Shown here one piece after another: positions 37,492 to 46,745 of a stretch of 64,000 nt of DNA. The stretch comes from JAFNAG01 sp963824985 (lineage in GTDB: Bacteria > Acidobacteriota > UBA6911), in the NCBI GenBank assembly GCA_963824985.1, contig CAWGRQ010000042.1, positions 1 through 64,000 of the forward strand, read 5' to 3'. A model generated the notes under the pieces. It was given only the letters and a program-made list of their open reading frames with translations. It was not told where the DNA came from and did no database searches. Positions within the stretch are counted from its first letter, which is position 1; the number at the start of each line of letters is the position of its first letter. The position numbers and the translations under genes were made by a program.

Positions 37492-40137
37492 GTGCGGATC
37501 ATTACCAAAACGGCAGCTTATGCCGGCCATCCGCTTTTCGCGGGCCTTGCAGTTCTGATCGGCTGCGGATGGATGATTTCATTGGGCACTGCTTCAGCCC
37601 GATCCCAATCTTACATAAACCGACAGCCCACCACAGCCGCCGCCTTTTCCAGGGATGGGACGCTCGCAGCGTTTTCACGTTTAGGCACCCTCACTGCGAT
37701 TGATCTGCCCGGCTGGAAGTCAAGATGGAATGCCGCCGCTCGAGGCGGCTCCATTGCCGCGCTCGCATTCTCTCACGACGGCAGCCGGCTCGCCGCGGCG
37801 ATCGGCAACTACGACTCGCGGGGCCAGCCCCTCGATCATTTTGTAAATGTCCAGATTTTTGACGCAGTCACAGGTCGCCTGCAAATGGAACGGGTCGATC
37901 CCAAGGCGACGATGATCATGGATCTCTCGTTCACATCCGATGGATCGGTTCTGGCCGTCGTAGGCCACGGCCGGAATGAAATTCTGCTTTGGGATATTAC
38001 CCGGGACTGGACGACCGTTCTCTCCCGCAGGGAGGAGATCGAGTTCTGCACAGCGATCTTTGATCCCTCCGGCGGCTCGTTGGCCTGGGCCATCACTATT
38101 CCGGGCACGCCCTCCCGTGAATTTGAGATCCGACTCTTCGATGTCACCAGGCGCACGATGACAGGAAACGTGGCGCGAGGATCGTCGCCGACCTTGGCTG
38201 TTCCGCTCGCCTTTTCGCCGGATGGGGCCAGCCTCGCTTTTGCGATCGAAGATTGGAATCCGCTTGACACGCAACCTTTGCAGATCGGATTGTTCAGCCT
38301 GGCATCTCAAAAGGTCACCCGCAGGATCAGGACTGCGGAGATTGCCGTGGACAGCCTGACGTTTTCTGCGGATGGCAGGACAATCATGGGGAGCGGATCC
38401 GATCTCATTCATGACCGGGTCCGGCCCGCGTCCCGGGTCAGCTACCTGTGTCTCTGGGATGCCGCCACAGGGAAGCTCCAGAGAAAACTGGAAAGGAAGG
38501 ACGGGGTTCTGGAGTCCCGGGATCCCTATATAAGACCTGTGCGTGTTCCAGGGCAGGACCTTTATGTTTTCCTGGGTTGGATGGGTAATCTGTATTTCTA
38601 TGACTCCGGCTCGCTCGAGCTGGAAGGGGTGCTATCCGGGTCCTATCACGATGCGAACAATCGCTTGACTCCAGGGTTCTACCCCAGCGTGAACAGCCGC
38701 ACCGGCTCTCCAATGACGTCGGAGCTGCGGGACCTGCGGCATGCGGTTTCGGCGCAGCGCGTACTGGCGTTTTCCTTCGCTTCCAGGAATCGTATCCTGG
38801 CAGCCAACAGCGATGGTGCTCTGTACTCTTGGGATCTGCCGCCGGAGAAGGCGCTCGCCGGGCCGCGGCTCGATCCCGAATCCGAAGTGATGGCCATTTC
38901 CACGGATGCCCGAACGATCGCGGTTTCGCTCAAAGCCAAAGCCGGCATCGCCATCGTCGATGCGGTCTCGGGGACGACATCCCGGGAGTTGCCGGCGTTT
39001 TCTGATCCGGCACGGGCTCTGGCCTTTGCTCCGGACGGAGAGTGGCTGGCCGGGGCGGCCGCGGACGGCACGATCCGGCTCTGGAGCACGAGGAACTGGC
39101 AGGCACACGCCGCGTTGACTGCACACCAGGGTGCAGTCAAAACATTGGCATTTTCGCGCGACAGCTCGCTGCTGGCAAGCGGTGGCGATGATCACGCCAT
39201 CCGTGTATGGGAGGTTAAGTCTGGTTCATTGGTTTCGACTCTCCCGGGGCACGAGCAGGCGGTGAGTACCGTGGTTTTTGGAGCCCAAAACAGCACTCTG
39301 GCCAGCGCATCTGCGTCTGATTCCTCTGTCATTTTATGGAAGCTGGGTTTTCCTGCGAACCGGATCAACATGCGCGGGCATTCGGGTTCGATGCGCGGCC
39401 TGGCCTTCTCCCCGGATGGCTCGAGCCTGGTCGGAGTTGGCGACGAGATGATTTGCCTGTGGGATCCTGCCTCCGGAAAGTTGACCCGGCGGCTGGCGGA
39501 ACGGGGTGCGCCAGGCCCGGTTGATTCTCTGCGCAGCAACGTTGTCCGCTTTGAAGATACCATGACCCTGGTTGCCTATTCGTCCGATGGGGCTTCTGTA
39601 ATCTGCGGCGGCTTCAACAACACCCTCCTCCTCTGGGATGTCGCAAACTGGACGAATCCGTTTCGCATGACGATTCCGATTCAACAAACGTCATCTTCTG
39701 GGAGCGGCCCCGGCCCCAGCACGGCAACAAAGGGTGAAATGCAGAAGCTTGATTTCAGCGGCTCGTGGTTGCTTAACACGGACAGATCAGGCAGCGCTCT
39801 TGAACCCAGGCTCCCCTTCATGGCCAACGAACCTATCGTCATCCGGTTGACTGAAACCGAGATCGAAGTTTTTCAACCCATGGCGCCGCCGGATCTTAGG
39901 GAGGGAAAGTACATCCTCGACGGCAACGTCCATGTGCGCGCGGTAAGGGGTGTTGAACTGCCGTACAAAGCATACAGGAAAAATGAAGGCCTGATAATTG
40001 AAGATAGTCTGCAGGACGGCGCGCAAAGAACGAGGCAATATACTCTGTCCGCGGACGGAATGACCTTAACCATGGTCTATACGATCCGCAACCAGAATGG
40101 TGAATCGACGCTGACGAAGGTATACGACAGAAAGTAG
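37492..40137 (+). CDS. Exported WD40-repeat protein with C-terminal lipocalin-like domain
   Basis: 881 residues from GTG 37492 (GGAGGA upstream), signal peptide to about TASARSQ. Ten WD-type blades are visible, such as LAFSHDGSRLAAA, LAFAPDGEWLAGAAADG TIRLW, LAFSRDSSLLASGGDDH AIRVW and VAYSSDGASVICGGFNN TLLLW. The last ~130 residues (KLDFSGSWLLNTDRSGSALE, QYTLSADGMTLTMVYTIRN) form a separate lipocalin-like beta domain. No enzyme motif is present. It is likely a surface or periplasmic binding scaffold. No partner gene is evident. Confidence 0.85.
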   Translation: MRIITKTAAYAGHPLFAGLAVLIGCGWMISLGTASARSQSYINRQPTTAAAFSRDGTLAAFSRLGTLTAIDLPGWKSRWNAAARGGSIAALAFSHDGSRLAAAIGNYDSRGQPLDHFVNVQIFDAVTGRLQMERVDPKATMIMDLSFTSDGSVLAVVGHGRNEILLWDITRDWTTVLSRREEIEFCTAIFDPSGGSLAWAITIPGTPSREFEIRLFDVTRRTMTGNVARGSSPTLAVPLAFSPDGASLAFAIEDWNPLDTQPLQIGLFSLASQKVTRRIRTAEIAVDSLTFSADGRTIMGSGSDLIHDRVRPASRVSYLCLWDAATGKLQRKLERKDGVLESRDPYIRPVRVPGQDLYVFLGWMGNLYFYDSGSLELEGVLSGSYHDANNRLTPGFYPSVNSRTGSPMTSELRDLRHAVSAQRVLAFSFASRNRILAANSDGALYSWDLPPEKALAGPRLDPESEVMAISTDARTIAVSLKAKAGIAIVDAVSGTTSRELPAFSDPARALAFAPDGEWLAGAAADGTIRLWSTRNWQAHAALTAHQGAVKTLAFSRDSSLLASGGDDHAIRVWEVKSGSLVSTLPGHEQAVSTVVFGAQNSTLASASASDSSVILWKLGFPANRINMRGHSGSMRGLAFSPDGSSLVGVGDEMICLWDPASGKLTRRLAERGAPGPVDSLRSNVVRFEDTMTLVAYSSDGASVICGGFNNTLLLWDVANWTNPFRMTIPIQQTSSSGSGPGPSTATKGEMQKLDFSGSWLLNTDRSGSALEPRLPFMANEPIVIRLTETEIEVFQPMAPPDLREGKYILDGNVHVRAVRGVELPYKAYRKNEGLIIEDSLQDGAQRTRQYTLSADGMTLTMVYTIRNQNGESTLTKVYDRK

Positions 40138-40260
40138 TAAATTCGTGGCCACCTGTCAAAAGGAAGAATGAGCTGCCGGTTGGCAGCTGCCCCACTGCGT
40201 GATAGCATTCCCTCCGGCTTCTGACAAGGAGCAATCTGTCAACTTCCCGGCTTATGCCAG

Positions 40261-40304
40261 ACTACCGTTGAATTTTACGCCTGAATCGCGTCGCCGGGGT
40301 CCGC
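40261..40304 (+). repeat. 44-base dispersed repeat, copy 2
   Basis: ACTACCGTTGAATTTTACGC and onward to GTCGCCGGGGTCCGC, 5 differences from copy 1 at 30694-30737. It lies 124 bases after the WD40 gene stop and just before the converging BNR-repeat pseudogene. Confidence 0.75.
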
Positions 40305-40368
40305 CTGCTGATTCATCGCCGTCCGGGAGAGTCCCCTGCCTCCGGCAGAACCGGTTATGGGATGAGGT

Positions 40369-43080
40369 TCAATCCAGGCCGGGCATGCGCCGGATGCTTG
40401 CCCGCTTGGTCCATTTTTTATCGCCGATCTCGAGCATAACGACGTAGTCGCCCGGCGGAACCGACCGCGCCGCCCCTCGTCCTCCCGCTCCTCCGCGGCC
40501 CTGAGCCTGAGGCGCGGCATTCTGCCCCTGGGTGCGCCGCATGTCCCAAAGGGTCGAATTCAAGCCCGCGGCACCCTTGCCCTCGATCAGGGCCATCTCC
40601 TCGCCGTAGGGATCCGTAATGCGGATCGTGACTTTACCCGCTGCCGGTTTTTTCAGGAAGTAATGGATCATGAGCCCGTTGGGCTCGTTGGGGGCGGCGA
40701 ACTGCCTCTCCCCCTGGTTGCCGGTCATTCCCGTGCGCCGCACGGCCCACTGAATCTTGCTCTCGATGTCGAAGAGGTACGTCTCCTCCTGCCAGAATTT
40801 GTCCCTCATCTCCTGGAGGGGCGTGATGTCGGCGATGAAGATCCCGCGGCCGTGCGTCGCCACCACCAGATCGTTGTCCCGCGGATGGATCAGGAGGTCC
40901 GTGACGAGGGCGTTGGCAGGCAGGTTCGAACCGAACGGCGACCAGGTCTTGCCGCCGTCAAGGGTGACAAAGACGCCCATCTCGGTGCCGGCAAACAGCA
41001 AGTCGGGGTTCTTGCGGTCCTCGGCAATGACATAGACGAGGCCTTCGGGAAGATCGCCGGTGACCGAAACCCAGGTCTTGCCGAAATCTTCGGTCCGGAA
41101 TACGTAGGGCTTGTACACATCACGATGCCATCCGGCCTTGGTCACGTAGGCCGTGCCCTCCTTGTGAGGGGAGGCGAACACGCGTGTCACGTAGTAGTCC
41201 GCGGGTGCGCCCGCCGCCGCGAGGCTCGCCGTCGTGTCGGTCCACGCTGCACTCCCGTTCCGCGTCACCTGGACCTTGCCGTCGTCGTTCCCGCCCAGAT
41301 GATGCCGGGCGTGACCGGCGACTCTGCGATGGTGGTCAGCGTGCAGAACTCGATGTTGCCCTTGAGCTTCACCGGGTCGTTCGTCGTGAGGTCGGGGCTG
41401 ATCTCCTGCCAGGTGTCGCCGCGATTCACCGAACGGAGAAGCACCTGCGCGCCGATAGAAAGTGTACGGCTGTTGTGCGGCGAGAGCACAATCGGCGCCG
41501 TCCAGTTGAAGCGCAGGGCCGGCTCCCGGCGGGCCGGGTCGGCCGGATGCTCCGGCAGGTGCCGGTCCTCTGGTCGACGCGCTGGATCGAGCCGTTCTGG
41601 GACTCGTTGTACAGCCAGCGGCAGTCCTCGGGATCGACGACGTTGACCATGCCGTCGCCGCCGCCCACCATCGTCCAGTCGTCGCGGGTGATTTCGCCGG
41701 ACGGACCGTTCGACGGGATCTTCACCGAGCCGTTGTCCTGGAGGCCGCCGTAGATGTTGTAGGGCTCGTCCATGTCGACGCCGATCGCGTAGTACTGCGC
41801 GAGCGGCAGGTGGTCGAACACGTCCCAGGTCTCGCCGAAATCGTACGACACGGCCAGGCCGCCGTCGCTGCCGAGGATCAGGTGGTTCGAGTTGCGCGGG
41901 TCGATCCAGAAGGCGTGGTAGTCGACATGAAAGGAACCGGCGATGTTGCCGGGCCCGTTCTGGCCCCACGTCTTCCCGCCGTCGAGCGAGCGGTAGAAGC
42001 TGACGTTCGGCACGTAGACGATCTTGTCGTTGTTCGGATCGACGTAGATCCAGCCGTACCACTTGCCGCCGCCGATGCTGTCCTCGGTCCGAGTTCATCT
42101 TCGTCCAGGTCTCGCCGCCGTCCTCGGACCGGTAGACCTCGCCGCCGATCGGCCCGGCCCCGGGCCGCACCCTGGCGCCCGCGCCGGCGCCTGCGCGGCT
42201 TCGCCGGCCGCGGCCGGCCGCACGTTCTGGTTGTCGATCACCGCGTACACGATGCGCGGGTTCTTCGGATAAATAGCCAACCCAAGCGCGCGAGCTTGCC
42301 GGAGGGCAGACCGCCCGCGAGCCGTTTCCACGTCTTGCCGGCGTCTTTGGACCGGTAGATGGCGGTTTCAGGGCCGCCCTCGTCGAAGTTCCAGGGGATG
42401 CGCTGCTTGTCGTAGGTGACGGCGAACACGGTGTCGGGATTCTGCGGGTCGATGACGACATCCACCACGCCGATCTTGTCGCGATATGAACAGGACCTTC
42501 GCCCAGTTCTTGCCGCCGTCGACCGTCTTGTAGAGCCCGCGCTCGGGCCGTTGAAAGAGAAATGATAGCCGACGGCCGCCACGTAGACGATGTTCGGATT
42601 CCGCGGGTCGATGGCAATCGCGGCCGATGTGGCGCGTCTCGGTCAGGCCCATGTGCGTCCAGGTCTTGCCGGCATCGGTGGACTTCCAGACGCCGAACCC
42701 GCGCAGGGAATGCGTCCCGACGCGGCGTCGCCGGTGCCGACCCAGAGCACATTCGGGATCGGACGGCGCCAGCGCGGCATGCCCGATCGACACCATGCTC
42801 TTGTCGGGCAGCACCGAGTCGAAGGTCGTCCCGTTGTTCGTCGTCTTCCACAGACCGCCGGTGGATGGCACTATGTAGAAGGTGTAGGGATCCTTTCGTT
42901 CACCACCACGTGCAGGACGCGGCCGTTCTGCCGGGCCGGCCCGAGCGCGCGGAATGAAAAGGACTTCATGATGTCTGTAATGCCGGTATCCTGAGGCTCT
43001 GCAGCAGGCGCGATCGCAAATGCGGTCGCGATCAGCAGGGCAATTCCAAGAGTGCGGATTGATTTCAGGTTGATGGACAT
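40369..43080 (-). pseudogene. Exported BNR/sortilin-like (VPS10-type) propeller protein, multiply frameshifted
   Basis: ATG 43080 begins MSINLKSIRTLGIALLIATA, a signal peptide, and continues SFSFRALGPARQNGRV, the opening of this secreted family. BNR (Asp-box) motifs appear in changing frames: STGGLWKTTNNGTTFDSVLP, SLDGGKTWGQNGPGNIAGSF, VSYDFGETWDVFDHLPLAQY and TLDGGKTWSPFGSNLPANAL. The final clean 300 codons carry ATHGRGIFIADITPLQEMRD and a C-terminal Gly-rich segment. At least six shifts lie between about 42890 and 41260. The intact protein would be ~900 residues. The family is abundant in Acidobacteriota; its function is undefined, with hydrolase-like annotations only. Confidence 0.8.
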
Positions 43081-43160
43081 GTTCCCTCGCAAAATGAGCC
43101 CGTGTGCGGGCCAGGCAAGAAATGCGGACGATCGACGGCACCTCCGGCGGCATGATAAAT

Positions 43161-43412
43161 TCAAGCGGTCAGATAGCCGGTGCGGCGCCACCGGGTACGG
43201 TTCATATCACAAAAGCCGCAAGTGTCACAATAGGGCCGTGATCTGCAAAGAGTGAAGTGCAGGGTACATTCCGGATTGCATCCAAAATAGCCGTATACAG
43301 CAAAATCAAACCACTCGAGCGCATTCCCGGTCAGGCCCGCCAATGCGGTGCGAAGTGCGGATTGCCGCGTAATCGGCAGGTCAACCGGAGCTGTTTTGGA
43401 AATCTCGGCCAT
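43161..43412 (-). pseudogene. Truncated second copy of the MFS transporter gene start
   Basis: Reads MAEISKTAPVDLPITRQSAL and ALEWFDFAVYGYF, matching the first ~43 codons of the transporter at 20164-21462, then breaks into unrelated sequence near 43284. The leader and ribosome site are retained. No further part of the carrier is nearby, so this is a scar of duplication or recombination. Confidence 0.9.
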
Positions 43413-43510
43413 TCAGTGCACCCCCTGGAAAATAACGCGCATTGTAGCCCATGAGGTGAGCGATCAACTGCACAAAACGAGGACATACCGGAATGGGGAT
43501 GCCAGCGCAT
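43284..43510. repeat. Copy B of the 227-bp duplicated MFS 5' region
   Basis: About 93% identical to 21334-21560 without gaps, same orientation. Differences occur mostly as single transitions, including silent-looking codon changes, which suggests divergence over time. Beyond both ends the flanks are unrelated. Confidence 0.9.
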
Positions 43511-43717
43511 CGGCGACGTGCTGGCCGGGGCTGGAGGCAAGCGCCGGGGCGGTGGCCCGGGTGTTGCACGAGGCCGACTCCGAACTGGCGATGGCTGCCG
43601 GCCAGGACGGCAATCCTTCACGCCGATGTTTCGCAGGTGATATCCTCACCTTCTTCCCCTATCATGTAGGGAATCAGTCCGTGCAACAGCTCTTTTCTTT
43701 TGCACGCGGAGGGAACC

Positions 43718-45403
43718 ATGTCGGGGAAAGCTACGTCTTGTTTCGGCGCGGTGGTTTTGGCATTTCTGGCATCGGTTTGGCTGATGGCGTGTGAGTCGCG
43801 CCCTCGCGCCGAACGGATCTATGCTAATGGACATATCGTCACCATGGACGACTCACTTCCGGCAGCCGAAGCGTTCGCAGTTGGTGAAGGGAAGATTGCC
43901 GCCATCGGCACCAGCGACGAGCTACGACGCGCATATCCCAATGTCGGTCTGGAGGACCTGCGGGGCCGGACCGTAATGCCCGGAATCGTTGAATCCCACG
44001 TCCACCTGCTCAGCCTGGGCCAGAGCTTCCTCGAGCTGAACATCGAGGCAATCAAGACTCCGGAAGCCGTGGTGCAACGCGTGAAGGAACGCGCCTCCCA
44101 GACGCCGGCTGGCGAATGGATTACCGGGTGGGGATGGGATGAAGGCGCATGGGCCAAGGAGTATCCCACCAATGAACAGCTCAGCCGTGCAGCGCCGGAC
44201 AATCCCGTCTGGCTCAGAGGACTGCATGGTTTTGCCGGTTGGGCGAATGCCAAAGCGCTGGAGATCGCCGGGATTTCCCGTGACACGCCGAATCCGCCCA
44301 ACGGGGAGATCCTCAAGAATTCCAAGACAGGCAAGCCGACTGGCATCCTGAGGGGCGATGCCCAGCAACTGCTTACGCGGCACATTGCGCCGCTTTCCCC
44401 CTCTATGATGGAAAAAGCGCTTGCCCTGGCCGGAGAAGAGTGCCTGAAGTACGGCTTGACGACCGTCCATGAAGCGAATGTGACGAGGCCGATGCTGCAG
44501 GCGCTCCGATCGCTGGCAGCCAGTCGGCAGCTCAAGACCCGAGTCTATGCCATGCTCGACGCCACGGATTCCGAGCTAATCGAGCCCTTCCTGCAGCGCG
44601 GACCGGAACTGGATCCGGCACATTGGCTGACGATCCGTTGCATCAAGATTTTCGCGGACGGCGCCCTCGGCTCGCGCGGCGCAGCGCTTTTTGAACCATA
44701 TTCGGATGCGCCCGGGAGTCGCGGGCAACTGACCACTTCCCAGGAGGATATCTATCGTCTGACATCCAGGGCGTTGAAGGCGGGCCTCCAGGTGGCGGTG
44801 CACGCGATTGGCGACCGCGCCAACCGGATCACGCTCGACGCCTATCAGGCTGCTCTCAAGGAATCGCCTCAGCTCAAAGATCATCGGCTGCGGATCGAAC
44901 ACGCCCAGGTCGTGGCAATCCAGGACATCGCGAGGTTTGCCGCGCTCGGGATTATTTCCAGCATGCAGCCGCCGCATTGCACCTCAGACATGCCGTGGGC
45001 GGAGGACCGTGTAGGCCCCGAACGCATCAAAGGCGCTTATGCCTGGCGTTCCTTCCTGAATGCAGGCGTCCGGGTGCCCCTCAACTCCGATTTTCCGGGA
45101 GAAACCCCGAACCCGTTCTGGGGGATGTACGCCGCGGAGACGCGGCAATCTCCTGAGGGCAAACCCGACGGCGGCTGGCACCCGGAGCAGCGCCTCGCCA
45201 GGCAGGAAACCCTGCGCGGTTACACGACCGCTTCCGCCTACGCGGGATTCGAGGAAAGTTTCCTGGGCCGCATTGCTCCCGGCATGCTGGCTGATTTCAT
45301 TGTCATTTCCGACGATATTCTGAGCGTGCCGCCACAATCCCTCCTGACCCTCAAAGTGGAAGAAACCTATATCGGCGGCCAGCGGGTCTTCCGCAGGCAG
45401 TAG
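43718..45403 (+). CDS. YtcJ-like amidohydrolase, predicted lipoprotein
   Basis: 561 residues from ATG 43718 (GGAGGG upstream). The N-terminus has a lipobox, WLMAC with Cys at ~25, so the enzyme is probably membrane-anchored outside the cytoplasm. The metal site is visible: VESHVHLLSLG (HxH), KIFADGALGSRGAALFEPYS, QVAVHAIGDRANR and RIEHAQVV. Residues NSDFPGETPNPFWGMYAAET supply the late Asp and the family's distinctive end region. YtcJ/ExoVII-type amidohydrolases cleave C-N bonds of amides or cyclic substrates of mostly unknown identity. No partner genes are evident. A longer TTG start at 43700 is less likely. Confidence 0.88.
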   Translation: MSGKATSCFGAVVLAFLASVWLMACESRPRAERIYANGHIVTMDDSLPAAEAFAVGEGKIAAIGTSDELRRAYPNVGLEDLRGRTVMPGIVESHVHLLSLGQSFLELNIEAIKTPEAVVQRVKERASQTPAGEWITGWGWDEGAWAKEYPTNEQLSRAAPDNPVWLRGLHGFAGWANAKALEIAGISRDTPNPPNGEILKNSKTGKPTGILRGDAQQLLTRHIAPLSPSMMEKALALAGEECLKYGLTTVHEANVTRPMLQALRSLAASRQLKTRVYAMLDATDSELIEPFLQRGPELDPAHWLTIRCIKIFADGALGSRGAALFEPYSDAPGSRGQLTTSQEDIYRLTSRALKAGLQVAVHAIGDRANRITLDAYQAALKESPQLKDHRLRIEHAQVVAIQDIARFAALGIISSMQPPHCTSDMPWAEDRVGPERIKGAYAWRSFLNAGVRVPLNSDFPGETPNPFWGMYAAETRQSPEGKPDGGWHPEQRLARQETLRGYTTASAYAGFEESFLGRIAPGMLADFIVISDDILSVPPQSLLTLKVEETYIGGQRVFRRQ

Positions 45404-45560
45404 GGAACTCTGATTTACGGCAGTGTGAGTTAAGAAACAGGATGGGGTCGGACCACGCTTATTCTTGAACTTGTCGAGTTTATGTTGCCCTGGACTCCTT
45501 AACCTGGGGCTTGTCCGCCCTCAAGCCGGAATTCAACTCCGGTCTGGGGCGGAACTCTGG

Positions 45561-46263
45561 CTACTTCTGGCGCCACGCGTAGGGGAAGTATTCCGGCAGC
45601 GCCTGGATGCCATCAAGCATCTGGCCATCGCCGGATGCACTCACGGTGAAGCCAAGCAGTTTTTTATCGGAACGAAACTTGAAATATTTCGCTCTGCCGA
45701 TATCGGTTTGAAACACCTGATTCACCATGCCGACAATCTTCTTTCCGGCAGGAACGGTTATGGACTGACTGGCAACTTCGCTGCCATTGTCGTCATATGC
45801 TTTCAGGATCACATGAGCGCTCTCCGAGTCGACATTCACAAATGCGATGCCGGTCCATCCGTCCTGCTCGATCTTCGGGAACCATCCTTCTCTGCCGCCC
45901 GCTGCGGCCGGCAAGGTGGCGCGATATGCCGGCTGTGAAAAACGGGTGTAGCCGCTGATGAAACCTGAATCACAATGAAACGCGAGATAGGCGACGTCCT
46001 GCGGATGCGCAAAAAAACTGCTGGCACGAATTTCCCGGCGTCCTCCCGGGGGCAAGGTAATAACGAAACTCTCCAGGCCGGGCCGCCTTCCGCGCTGAAG
46101 GCCTGCAGGATACCTTGAACCGCGATTGCGTCGGAGCTGTTCAGCAGCGCGATTTCGGTTTCCCAGCCCGCATAGGCGGCGACATGCGGGAAGTAGAGCG
46201 TGAAAGCCGCGGGCTTGGGGAGCGGCGGCGGGGGCGGGGTTGCTCGATTGCGTTCGAAAAACT
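45561..46263 (-). pseudogene. C-terminal domain remnant of a secreted beta-rich protein
   Basis: Protein-like text starts after a Pro stretch at ~46240 with AAFTLYFPHVAAYAGWETEI, ALLNSSDAIAVQG, then EIRASSFFAHPQDVAYLAFH and IEQDGWTGIAFVNVDSESAH, ending GIQALPEYFPYAWRQK at stop 45561. There is no start codon. An in-frame TAG precedes the segment at ~46262. A shift near 46060-46100 is needed to join both parts. The fold style matches the domains in the FG-GAP protein next to it, suggesting a broken paralogue. Confidence 0.5.
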
Positions 46264-46745
46264 CCTTCTAACCAAGGCGCATGCCGGCGGGGCGCAGGTC
46301 GCCGGCAGTGTTCCCACGCCCGGCGCGCCCAATAAATATTTCAGGAAGGGGCCAAGCGCGAAGAAGTAGCCGCGCGCGGCTCGATGCTCAGCTGGCGCGC
46401 ATCGCCGACCATGACGGCAATGGTGCGCCAGGGCTGCACGGGGCCAGTGGACCAGCTGCCAGGCCAAAGGCTCTGTCCTTTTCGGAGAAAAACTCACCTC
46501 AGAGAACCTGGCCCCCGTCCCGCATCGCCGCTCTCACTTTTCCCATCGCCCGCGTCCTGCGTGGTCTGATCGAAGGCGACCGCAAGCTGCTCGGCCTGCT
46601 GTCCCAAACCGCCGGCGCGGCGATTTCGGCGTGCGGCAAAACCGCGCGCGGATCAATAAAGGCATGAGACAGGTCAACCAAAGGCATCGCGTGTCTTTCT
46701 GCGAGCGCTTTGGAGAACAGGAATAGAGAAATTAGCATCGCATGA
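46264..46745. other. Unassigned mosaic stretch
   Basis: Several overlapping short frames occur but none forms a credible gene. One minus-strand frame (46499-46738) contains LAERHAMPLVDLSHAFIDPR, which faintly resembles the N-terminal domain of GspE/PilB-type ATPases, then decays. Base composition is very GC-rich. It is probably made of several fragments. Confidence 0.3.

Noticed and set aside
46499..46738. Possible GspE/PilB N-terminal domain
   Set aside because: Only ~20 residues look similar and the frame decays; no ATPase motifs nearby.
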